Of a DNA stretch of 5,286 nucleotides, positions 1 to 5,166 are shown one piece after another. The stretch is from positions 1-5,286 of the forward strand of contig JAFTLM010000311.1 of the NCBI GenBank assembly GCA_017455945.1, in the 5' to 3' direction. How positions within the stretch are numbered: position 1 is the stretch's first letter; the number at the start of each line of letters is the position of its first letter. Both the position numbers and the translations under genes were made by a program. The DNA comes from Clostridia bacterium. Its GTDB lineage: Bacteria; Bacillota; Clostridia; Oscillospirales; CAG-272. The notes below the pieces were generated by a model. The model saw only the letters and a program-made list of their open reading frames with translations. It searched no databases and was not told the origin of the DNA.

Positions 1-38
1 CCGCAAAGCTGCTGCTTGCCTACGTGCTGGGGGAGTAA
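1..38 (+). CDS. C-terminal end of an unidentified gene (partial)
   Basis: A reading frame enters from the left edge and ends at TAA (36-38). The readable tail is AKLLLAYVLGE. These bases are clearly richer in G and C than what follows, which fits a conserved core gene ending where an accessory region begins. Eleven residues are too few to name a family. No convincing terminator follows; the hairpin-like repeat starting at 60 is degenerate and lacks a T-run. That this is coding at all rests only on the open frame and the composition. Confidence 0.4.
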   Translation, partial: AKLLLAYVLGE

Positions 39-59
39 GCAAGATTAAATAACAAAAAT

Positions 60-96
60 GGACACATCTTCTTGGGAAATCCCAATTAGGATGACG
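60..96. repeat. Decayed copy of the GGACACATC hairpin repeat
   Basis: The left arm GGACACATC (60-68) matches the arm of the three better hairpins at 399, 2274 and 4953. It is also preceded by an A-rich stretch, as they are. The right arm is eroded: GGATGACG (89-96) stands where GATGTGTCC is expected. An inner stem TTGGG/CCCAA (72-76 with 81-85) survives. There is no T-run after it, so it is unlikely to terminate transcription. It lies between the end of the first gene and the broken LRR gene. Confidence 0.5.
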
Positions 97-113
97 AAAA
101 TAATAGGTATGAT

Positions 114-378
114 ATGAGTAATATAAATGATTTTAAAATTGTAAACGGTGTTTTATCAAAATACACAGGTGAAGATGCTAAGATTGTCATTCCCGATAGC
201 GTGACGCGTATAGTAGAGTCTGCCTTTTGGGGTTGCTCGTAGTCTTACAAGTATCTTCTGCGAAGCGACAAGTGAACCTGAAAACTGGAGTAGTAGTGAT
301 TGATGTAAGGATTGCCCTGCTCAAGTTTACCGGGGCAACGAATAGGAATATGTGAATGGCGTGCCTACGCCGAAATAA
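114..378 (+). pseudogene. Broken leucine-rich-repeat (BspA-like) protein gene
   Basis: From ATG at 114 the frame reads MSNINDFKIVNGVLSKYTGE, then VIPDSVTRIVESAFWGCS, and stops at TAG (240-242). This is the usual opening of BspA-type LRR_5 proteins: an NGVL..YTG lead, then the repeat core VIPDSVT.I...AF.GCS. One base later the family pattern resumes in the +1 frame from 241 (SLTSIFCEATSEPENW), then passes TGA at 301-303 and a TAG before ending at TAA (376-378). So there is one frameshift and two in-frame stops. In this repeat family Trp is common where the TGA sits. Intact relatives are longer and carry many repeats; only about one repeat plus a C-terminal tail remains. The start has only a weak ribosome site. 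LRR_5 proteins are usually surface or secreted; this copy is almost certainly dead. Confidence 0.75.
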
Positions 379-398
379 ACACCCAAATAACATAAAAA

Positions 399-443
399 GG
401 ACACATCATCGTGGAACGCTCCACAATGATGTGTCTCTTTTTT
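399..443 (+). terminator. Intrinsic terminator, GGACACATCAT hairpin family (copy 2)
   Basis: The arm GGACACATCAT (399-409) pairs with ATGATGTGTCT (426-436): ten Watson-Crick pairs plus one G-U. After one mismatch an inner stem GTGGA/TCCAC (411-415 with 420-424) closes a four-base loop. Six T residues follow (438-443). An A-run (393-398) on the other side means it could also stop transcription on the - strand. It separates the LRR remnant from the promoter of the next gene. Confidence 0.85.
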
Positions 444-452
444 AATTGAAAC

Positions 453-481
453 TTGATTTTTGCAGTAGGATATGATATTAT
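453..481 (+). promoter_or_regulatory. Sigma-A type promoter for the alpha-CTD-like gene
   Basis: The -35 is TTGATT (453-458), the spacer is 17 nt, and the -10 is TATTAT (476-481). A TG at 473-474 one base before the -10 makes it an extended -10. Transcription would start near 488, giving a leader of about 50 nt before the TTG start. It lies just after the T-run of the terminator, so the gene probably has its own transcript. An overlapping alternative is TTGAAA (446-451) with TATGAT (471-476), but its 19-nt spacer is less good. Confidence 0.55.
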
Positions 482-528
482 TTCTGTATAAACTGTTTAT
501 GTTTGGCACTGTAGTGAATAAATTATAC

Positions 529-534
529 GGAGGG
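529..534 (+). promoter_or_regulatory. Ribosome binding site fixing a TTG start
   Basis: GGAGGG (529-534) lies seven bases before TTG at 542. The next in-frame ATG is about 70 codons downstream and would cut into the first beta units, so the strong site favours the TTG start. Confidence 0.75.
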
Positions 535-541
535 ATTTTAA

Positions 542-2248
542 TTGGGCATCAATATTTGCAAAAACTTCGACTATGAAGCAGAGAAAAATCGTTATAGAAG
601 AGAGTTTGCATCAATCTATTCGCTGGGCTTTCTTGTAAAAGCGTTGTTTGGCAAAAATGCTGCTTGCGTTTCAGATACCTTGTTCCATGGAAAAACTGTC
701 GAGCTTGATGATATAGTCTACTATGTAAATGATGGGAAACCGGATTTTATGTATATCATTAAAGTTGACGAGTTAAAGTACCTGATGAACAGCTCGTTTT
801 CTGTTGTTTCAGACGGATATCATCAAATTGTACAATTGTATGATAAGATCCCCAGAACTTACGGGTATATAGCGGTCAAAAAACCCGAGGTAAACGGCAG
901 GGAGAATACGTACCTGGGGATACTTAACGAAAACGGAAAAGAAGTGATCGAGTGTAAGTATTTGGATATCCGACCGATCATCTGCAGAACGGTTTTGCAA
1001 CACGATGGGGATTATATGGGCGGGCTTTCCGATCACCGCGAAGATCTTCTTTTCTTTAGTTGCACAAACTGCTCGCGAGATTGTGACGTTTATACCTATA
1101 ACGGTACACTTGTTTTTGAAAATATTGATAGGATCAACAAAACCGAGGAGAAGATCTGTTACAACTATGACTGTATCGAAGATACTTGGTGGTACACGGA
1201 AACAAAGCAAATTGAAAAAATTCATGTAGGTCTTGTCGAACTGCCCGAAGAAAACTGCAAGGAATATCAGATACCTTATGTGTACAGATATGTTTACCGG
1301 GTAAGTCTTTACGGTGATCATGCAGAGCTTGGGTATATCGGACTTGAAGAAGATGATAAACGCTGCTTGGAGGATCAGAGTGATGATGCCGATAGATCCC
1401 GTGTCCCTGAAATTCCCGTACCGAAAATAAGCCGCATCGAGATTGATACCGGCGAGGATGCGTTCAAGGTTGATAAGCGTATTCTTTACGATTTTTTGAA
1501 AAGGATCACTGAAGACGTAACGATATACAATTATATTGAAGATGATGAAGTGGACCTTTATTTCAAAATATACTTTTTTCCCGAAACAGATATATATAGA
1601 GCCGGACGCGAGGAAGAAGCGTTGAAACGCAAAAAACACGAAGAGATCGTGGACGCACTCTTTGAAACCATTGAGGATCATATACTGGGGATCAGATCGG
1701 AAGAAAGAAAAAAGCAGTTAGAAATAGGAAAAACTAAGCGGTTAGAGCGAGAAAATGCGGAGCGGTTAGAAGAAAAAAACAAACGTCAATCGCAAATCAC
1801 ATTGGATACCAAAGTAGCCGATTGTTATTTTGGTGACAGATATAATAGTCATTTTCTTAAAAACGAAATGACAATCGGTGAGCTTCGATCTTTAAATGGT
1901 GAATCTGTATTTAGATTTTGTTATCACGACAAGAAACTGTTCGAAGAAATCGTTACCGTTCTTCTTTCACATCATATCTATCTTGTTGATTATTCACCGA
2001 TGTGCAATATTCAATCATACTTTGAAAAAATATATGAAAAAGAAGTATGTTCCATAACTATTGACGAGTTGGATTTTTCGTTCCGTACATGTGTTTGCTT
2101 GAAACGAGCAAATATTTATACAGTCGAAGACCTAACGCAACATACTGAGGATGAAATAAAAAAGATCCGCAACTTAGGAAACCGAAGTTTTGAGGAAATC
2201 CTAAAAAAGCTTGCTGGTTTAGGTGTTTCATTCAAACAGGATTCATAA
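542..2248 (+). CDS. WG-repeat-like protein with RNA polymerase alpha-CTD-like C-terminus
   Basis: This 568-residue protein has no signal peptide or membrane segment, so it is probably cytoplasmic. Residues about 85-200 hold units resembling WG repeats, most clearly YLGILNENGKEVIECKY (124-140). A Cys cluster C174-x2-C177-x3-C181 lies in this part and might bind metal. Residues about 352-418 are charged and coiled-coil-like. Residues about 503-565 closely resemble the C-terminal domain of RNA polymerase alpha: ITIDELDFSFRTCVCLKRA, then KIRNLGNRSFEEILKKLAGL. By motif alignment, Arg515 matches E. coli alpha Arg265, Gly546 matches Gly296 and Ser549 matches Ser299, while Asn268 is replaced by Val518 and Lys298 by Arg548. 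The rest of alpha is absent, so this is not rpoA. The helix-hairpin-helix fold suggests DNA or protein binding, and WG repeats are usually thought to mediate protein contacts. A role in transcription, phage or stress response is speculation. The gene stands alone with its own promoter and terminator. Confidence 0.85.
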   Translation: MGINICKNFDYEAEKNRYRREFASIYSLGFLVKALFGKNAACVSDTLFHGKTVELDDIVYYVNDGKPDFMYIIKVDELKYLMNSSFSVVSDGYHQIVQLYDKIPRTYGYIAVKKPEVNGRENTYLGILNENGKEVIECKYLDIRPIICRTVLQHDGDYMGGLSDHREDLLFFSCTNCSRDCDVYTYNGTLVFENIDRINKTEEKICYNYDCIEDTWWYTETKQIEKIHVGLVELPEENCKEYQIPYVYRYVYRVSLYGDHAELGYIGLEEDDKRCLEDQSDDADRSRVPEIPVPKISRIEIDTGEDAFKVDKRILYDFLKRITEDVTIYNYIEDDEVDLYFKIYFFPETDIYRAGREEEALKRKKHEEIVDALFETIEDHILGIRSEERKKQLEIGKTKRLERENAERLEEKNKRQSQITLDTKVADCYFGDRYNSHFLKNEMTIGELRSLNGESVFRFCYHDKKLFEEIVTVLLSHHIYLVDYSPMCNIQSYFEKIYEKEVCSITIDELDFSFRTCVCLKRANIYTVEDLTQHTEDEIKKIRNLGNRSFEEILKKLAGLGVSFKQDS

Positions 2249-2271
2249 TCTTGACGCTATAAATAAAAATA

Positions 2272-2316
2272 TCGGACACATCATTTGAATTTCCATTTAG
2301 ATGTGTCCGATTTTTT
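2272..2316. terminator. Bidirectional terminator, GGACACATC hairpin family (copy 3)
   Basis: TCGGACACATC (2272-2282) pairs perfectly with GATGTGTCCGA (2300-2310), an 11-bp stem with a 17-nt loop. Six T residues follow on the + strand (2311-2316). An A-rich run (2261-2269) gives a T-rich tract for transcripts arriving on the - strand. It sits between convergent genes and would end both the 568-codon gene and the TetR-DUF1254 transcript. Confidence 0.88.
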
Positions 2317-2375
2317 ATTTGGTTGTAATTTTACAAACTATGCGTTTTTTAGATCAAAAACAGCCAAGTTTATAA

Positions 2376-2471
2376 CTTACTTGCTTGCCTCTTCGATAGC
2401 AACTGCAACCGCAACGGTCATACCGACCATCGGGTTGTTACCTGCACCGAGCAAATCCATTATTTGTATAA
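2376..2471 (-). repeat. Detached copy of the GGGtGRT gene 3' end (copy R1)
   Basis: Read on the - strand this encodes MDLLGAGNNPMVG, TVAVAVAIEEASK and a TAA stop (2379-2377), matching the C-terminus of the gene at the right edge. Over 2377-2460 I count 70 of 84 identical bases against 5167-5250, and most differences are synonymous, so this is an old or foreign copy, not a fresh duplication. Weaker similarity runs to about 2471, 12 bases from the stop of the DUF1214 frame. It has no ribosome site at its ATG and is unlikely to be translated. It would lie in the 3' untranslated part of the TetR-DUF1254 message, just before the terminator. The remaining bases between the two (2317-2375) show no gene. 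Confidence 0.85.
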
Positions 2472-2483
2472 AAATCAATGTTA

Positions 2484-3113
2484 TCAAATCTTTATCTTTT
2501 TGTTTTTAAAAGCAATTGCATAAATTCCCATAGCCGAAACAAAAGCTATAGTAATATAAACTATTGTGAAATCACCTGTTGAAGGAACATCGCTCTGTTC
2601 TTCATATACTTCTATTGATGGCATAGTCCAATCATTTTCAAGAATTTCATCACAGGGGAGGTAAATTCTGAAGTAAAGGCTAAAACTATCCTCACCAACG
2701 GGAAGCCAGTTGGGATATTTTTCGCTATCTTTGGGAGCTGTGTTGGAAACATAAATATCAATACTGCCATCTTCATTGAACACAGCGTTGCGGTCATTTA
2801 TGCAATAACGGTTTTCATCGTTGGCAATGAGATATTGATCCTTTCCGTATGCTGTAATCGACCAAAACCCGAAGCCGTCATTTTTATTAAGAAGATCGAG
2901 CTGTTCCTTGGAAAGATGAATTATATAGGAACTTGCACCTGTAAGCTCATTTCCTTCGCTATCTGTTGTTGCATTAGGGTAAATTGCCATTTCAGGAGGA
3001 TTGGCACCAAAGCCGCCAAGAGCTATAAGACCTCTGTAAATGTAAGCTGTACCGTAATCTCCGATAGGTGCACCGGCATAATTCCAGCATCCGTTACGCT
3101 TGTAATACTGCAA
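2484..3113 (-). CDS. DUF1214 half and cell-wall sorting tail of a split DUF1254 protein
   Basis: The 209-codon frame matches the C-terminal DUF1214 domain: GGFGANPPEMAIYP (33-46), FWSITAYGKDQYLIAN (83-98), RYCINDR, DGSIDIYVSNTAP (115-127), NWLPVGEDSFSLYFRIYLP (135-153). The end is a Gram-positive sorting signal: VPSTG (176-180), about 20 hydrophobic residues, then KNKKIKI, so a sortase would anchor it to the wall. The frame is identical to that of the gene just upstream; only a TGA at 3155-3153 separates them, with 13 readable codons between that stop and the TTG taken here as start. No convincing ribosome site precedes this TTG, so it is more likely the downstream half of a nonsense-disrupted gene than an independent protein. 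Without the signal peptide of the first half it could not be exported. It ends in TGA immediately followed by TAA. DUF1254/DUF1214 function is unknown. Confidence 0.7.
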   Translation of the reverse strand: MQYYKRNGCWNYAGAPIGDYGTAYIYRGLIALGGFGANPPEMAIYPNATTDSEGNELTGASSYIIHLSKEQLDLLNKNDGFGFWSITAYGKDQYLIANDENRYCINDRNAVFNEDGSIDIYVSNTAPKDSEKYPNWLPVGEDSFSLYFRIYLPCDEILENDWTMPSIEVYEEQSDVPSTGDFTIVYITIAFVSAMGIYAIAFKNKKIKI

Positions 3114-3152
3114 AGAACCCTGTGTACAGTTTGCAACAAGATTTTGTCTGAT

Positions 3153-3155
3153 TCA
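3153..3155 (-). other. In-frame TGA splitting the DUF1254/DUF1214 gene
   Basis: After LTLMYG the TGA is followed in the same frame by IRQNLVANCTQGS and then the DUF1214 domain, with no frameshift. It falls in a poorly conserved helical linker between the domains. One base change would restore the frame (for example to GGA, CGA or TGG). All visible Trp codons in both halves are TGG, which argues against TGA being read as Trp. Confidence 0.85.
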
Positions 3156-4094
3156 TCCGTACATCAGTGTAAGAGCCGCTTCTCCGCCGAGCGCTTCGCA
3201 GTCGAAGTCCATTCCTGCTCCAACGCCCACTGCGGAAAGTGCAGCCATCATAGGTGCATCGGCTTCTGCAGGAGGGTTCTTTTCAAGAAGTTTGTTTACT
3301 CTTTCAAAATACTGCTTTACCGAAAGATTATAAATTACATAGTTAAGAGGAACTATATCTTTATATTCTTCTTCAACTTCGCCCTTGGGAGGGGTATCCT
3401 GTGTACCGTTTTTATATTGTTCAAGAGTATACATCTTCATCTGATACTGAATTGTTCTTGTAATAATATAGCCGTCTGCGGCATTGTTTTCGTTATCTGC
3501 ACATACAGTACGTCCAAGAATCCAAGCCATATTGGTGGGGCATTTGATCTCGATCATACCGTTGGGTATTTCACCTTCAAAATCAGGACCTGTAATAATG
3601 TATGTGGTTCTGCCTTCCTGATACATACATTCAACGATTTCAACTGTGTTGCTGAAAGCATCCATTAGCTGCATAATACAATAGCGATCGGTTTTGGGCA
3701 TTTCCATAATAACGGGACTTTCGCTGAGATCAAGGAACGCTTGGCTATAAAGTGTATCTACATTGGGAAGTACAATATCCTTGGCATTTGCATCAGCGAA
3801 GACAGGAACGTGGCAAAATTGATTGATGGGAGCCTGTGTGTAGGTTGCACTTTCAGTATTGGTGACTTTTTCCTTGGTTACATCCATAAGTACGAGAGGG
3901 AAGGAATAGATATAAGCCTGATTGAGCCGTTCCAGTATATTGAGATCGCATTCGGTACAAATGCCCAACTGATTTGGTGTATGTTTGTGTTCAGCGGTAT
4001 CATCGGCTGAAACCGGAATAATAGTTACGCATACAACCATTAACATTGCCAATACAAGACATAATGCTTTTTTGAGTGAGTTGAATTTTTTCAT
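3153..4094 (-). CDS. Secreted DUF1254-domain protein, N-terminal half
   Basis: The 313 residues open with a Sec signal peptide: MKKFNSLKKA, a hydrophobic stretch, and a likely cleavage after VSA (28-30). Next comes a small Cys/His motif (HKH 36-38, C46-x2-C49), like the HT...C.VC elements of clostridial surface proteins. From about residue 50 the DUF1254 domain follows: NVDTLYSQAFLDLS (111-124), RYCIMQLMDAFSNT (137-150), then PTNMAWILGRT (186-196). The KNPPAEADAPM segment (272-282) normally leads into DUF1214, but the frame ends at TGA (3155-3153). A good site AAGGAG (4109-4104) lies nine bases before the ATG. It starts 23 nt after the TetR gene, so the two are probably co-transcribed. Read through the TGA, the product would be 536 residues, a normal size for a complete DUF1254/DUF1214 protein plus signal peptide and wall anchor. 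The family's biochemical role is unknown. Confidence 0.85.
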   Translation of the reverse strand: MKKFNSLKKALCLVLAMLMVVCVTIIPVSADDTAEHKHTPNQLGICTECDLNILERLNQAYIYSFPLVLMDVTKEKVTNTESATYTQAPINQFCHVPVFADANAKDIVLPNVDTLYSQAFLDLSESPVIMEMPKTDRYCIMQLMDAFSNTVEIVECMYQEGRTTYIITGPDFEGEIPNGMIEIKCPTNMAWILGRTVCADNENNAADGYIITRTIQYQMKMYTLEQYKNGTQDTPPKGEVEEEYKDIVPLNYVIYNLSVKQYFERVNKLLEKNPPAEADAPMMAALSAVGVGAGMDFDCEALGGEAALTLMYG

Positions 4095-4117
4095 TATATA
4101 AATCTCCTTAATAATTT

Positions 4118-4816
4118 CTATTTGATATTCAATATATCACGTAATGCCTGATCGTTGGAATTTTCAACATGCTTTTTGAAATCTGCAATTGTTTTCTTAC
4201 CAATGGTTCGGTAATCCATTTCAAAAACTCTTTGAATTTTGGCTTTTCTGATGTCCTCTGGAATGCCGTAAATACCAAGTATAATATTGAGTGCACCGGA
4301 TATTCTTGTTTCAAGAGGGATACTGCTTCCTGCAGTCATAAGAGTTGCATATTCAATACCTGAAATCAAGAGTTCAGCTTCTTCAAATTGCACATCCGTC
4401 CATTCAAGGCGATACTGCTTAAAAACTTGTTTTGCTTTCTCTTTGTCATTTTTTCGAATTGTATTGAGGCAAATGGGACTTGTATAAGCGGAAATAAAAA
4501 AATCTTTTATGACTTCATCATCCTCACAAGCTTCTGCCATAGCCGTCAGCTCTAAACAAATTGCCATAATCGAACTGATTCCATCGTCAGCCTCATTCTC
4601 CATCTGTCTCCACTGGAATGAACAAAGCAAGTCCACAAGCTCTGCAAGTAAATGTTCTTTAGTCTGATAGTAAAAGGTGAGGTTACCTTTACTCATTTCA
4701 AGTGCTTGAGATATAGAGGATATCGTGGTACTTGAATATCCTTTTTGAAGGAATTGTTTAGATGCCTCTGCCACTATTTCGAGTTTTGTAATTGCACCTT
4801 TGTCTATTCGTGCCAT
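4118..4816 (-). CDS. TetR/AcrR-family transcriptional regulator
   Basis: The 232-residue product has the TetR N-terminal helix-turn-helix: KLEIVAEASKQFLQKGYSST (11-30), then TISSISQALEMSKGNLTFYY (31-50) and KEHLL (53-57), with SKGNLTFYY as recognition helix. The rest is the helical ligand-binding and dimer domain, too variable to predict a ligand. AAAGGAG lies seven bases before ATG at 4816, and the frame ends at TAG (4120-4118). It is the first gene of a likely operon with the DUF1254 gene, under a strong promoter at 4897-4869 overlapped by a palindrome. Self-repression and control of the surface protein are the natural inference. TetR regulators usually release DNA on binding a small molecule, so the surface protein may respond to a chemical signal. 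Confidence 0.93.
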   Translation of the reverse strand: MARIDKGAITKLEIVAEASKQFLQKGYSSTTISSISQALEMSKGNLTFYYQTKEHLLAELVDLLCSFQWRQMENEADDGISSIMAICLELTAMAEACEDDEVIKDFFISAYTSPICLNTIRKNDKEKAKQVFKQYRLEWTDVQFEEAELLISGIEYATLMTAGSSIPLETRISGALNIILGIYGIPEDIRKAKIQRVFEMDYRTIGKKTIADFKKHVENSNDQALRDILNIK

Positions 4817-4868
4817 TTTAAGCTCCTTTCCTCAGAATGCACGCGTCCTTTATTTTCGCCGCGTACAT

Positions 4869-4897
4869 ATAATAGCACACGTACTATTGATTGTCAA
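4869..4897 (-). promoter_or_regulatory. Near-consensus promoter of the TetR-DUF1254 operon
   Basis: On the - strand the -35 is TTGACA (4897-4892, perfect), the spacer is exactly 17 nt, and the -10 is TATTAT (4874-4869), preceded by TGC, an extended -10. Transcription should begin near 4862, leaving a leader of about 45 nt. Such a strong promoter for a TetR gene suggests that it is normally held down by repression. Confidence 0.85.
4871..4888. promoter_or_regulatory. Candidate TetR operator palindrome
   Basis: AATAGCACACGTACTATT is an imperfect 18-bp inverted repeat: outer arms AATAG/CTATT are perfect, and in all seven of nine half-site positions match. It fills most of the spacer and overlaps the -10 element, so a bound dimer would block RNA polymerase. 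Size and placement fit a TetR-family operator; the assignment to this regulator is inferred from adjacency. Confidence 0.55.
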
Positions 4898-4950
4898 GGT
4901 CTTTTTTGATTTTTTTTAAATAATTTATTATGCTCCTGAAGCAAAAAATA

Positions 4951-5000
4951 TTGGACACATCATCAGGCAAAAATCCCAAAATGATGTGTCCAACTTTTTT
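4951..5000. terminator. Bidirectional terminator, GGACACATCAT hairpin family (copy 4)
   Basis: TTGGACACATCAT (4951-4963) pairs perfectly with ATGATGTGTCCAA (4981-4993), a 13-bp stem with a 17-nt loop. TTTTTT (4995-5000) follows on the + strand, and the A-run at 4943-4948 supplies a T-tract on the - strand. It lies between the end of the GGGtGRT gene and the TetR promoter, so its main job is probably to stop - strand transcripts from the right. Confidence 0.85.
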
Positions 5001-5074
5001 ATATTCTTTTTGCGGCATGATTTTTACGACTTTTGAAAAAGTCTGAAAACCTGCCAAAAGCGAGTCAAAATTGA

Positions 5075-5114
5075 CTTACTTGCAAGCTTCTTCGATAGCA
5101 ACTGCAACAGCAAC
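5075..5114 (-). repeat. Second detached copy of the GGGtGRT gene 3' end (copy R2)
   Basis: On the - strand it encodes VAVAVAIEEACK and TAA (5078-5076), the final codons of the GGGtGRT gene. It breaks off abruptly at 5115 at a short palindrome. Over 40 bases I count 36 identities with R1 (2376-2415) but only 34 with the true gene end (5166-5205), while R1 and the gene end share 32. So the two detached copies are closer to each other than to the gene. It is untranslated debris, or an attachment-like site. The 5001-5074 stretch beside it holds only two small inverted repeats, GACTTT/AAAGTC (5028-5043) and AGTCAA/TTGACT (5063-5076). Confidence 0.8.
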
Positions 5115-5115
5115 A

Positions 5116-5132
5116 CGTCATTTGGAATGACG
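5116..5132. repeat. Small palindrome at the break in copy R2
   Basis: CGTCAT (5116-5121) pairs with ATGACG (5127-5132) around the loop TTGGA. It starts two bases after the homology of R2 ends and is followed by about 34 bases of unrelated sequence before the true GGGtGRT stop codon. It resembles the GTCATTCC-type palindromic repeats I recall from clostridial genomes, but one copy cannot establish that. Confidence 0.45.
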
Positions 5133-5166
5133 GGTGCTATTGTTCCCATTGGAGCAAGAAGTTTTC

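Noticed and set aside
187..509. Overlapping - strand open frames of 60-68 codons
   Set aside because: They run antisense through the LRR remnant, the terminator and the promoter region, with no family match or ribosome site.
809..1681. 290-codon open frame on the - strand
   Set aside because: It lies wholly inside the 568-codon gene, which has a strong ribosome site and recognisable domains. The antisense product is low-complexity hydrophobic with no family signature.
542..2248. Calling the 568-codon gene rpoA
   Set aside because: Only the last 65 residues resemble alpha. The N-terminal assembly domain of alpha is absent and the protein is far longer than alpha.
2377..2460. A 27-codon peptide starting at the ATG of tail copy R1
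   Set aside because: No ribosome site precedes the ATG. The similarity to the GGGtGRT C-terminus and extension upstream of the ATG show that it is a gene-end fragment.
2285..2509. 74-codon + strand open frame
   Set aside because: It starts in the terminator loop and runs antisense through the GGGtGRT tail copy. No ribosome site or protein-like pattern is visible.
3114..3155. Selenocysteine at the in-frame TGA
   Set aside because: The bases just after the TGA form no obvious SECIS-like hairpin, the position is a poorly conserved linker, and the family is not known for selenoproteins.
2835..3668. 277-codon open frame on the + strand
   Set aside because: It is antisense to both halves of the DUF1254/DUF1214 gene, is Cys-rich without pattern, has no ribosome site, and crosses the domain junction.
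60..5000. CRISPR array made of the repeated GGACACATC units
   Set aside because: The copies are palindromic, hundreds to thousands of bases apart, end in T-runs and have genes between them; there is no regular spacing and no cas gene.
2272..5000. Insertion sequence with hairpin copies 3 and 4 as terminal inverted repeats
   Set aside because: No transposase lies between them, each copy is a complete palindrome with a terminator T-run, and no target-site duplication is evident.
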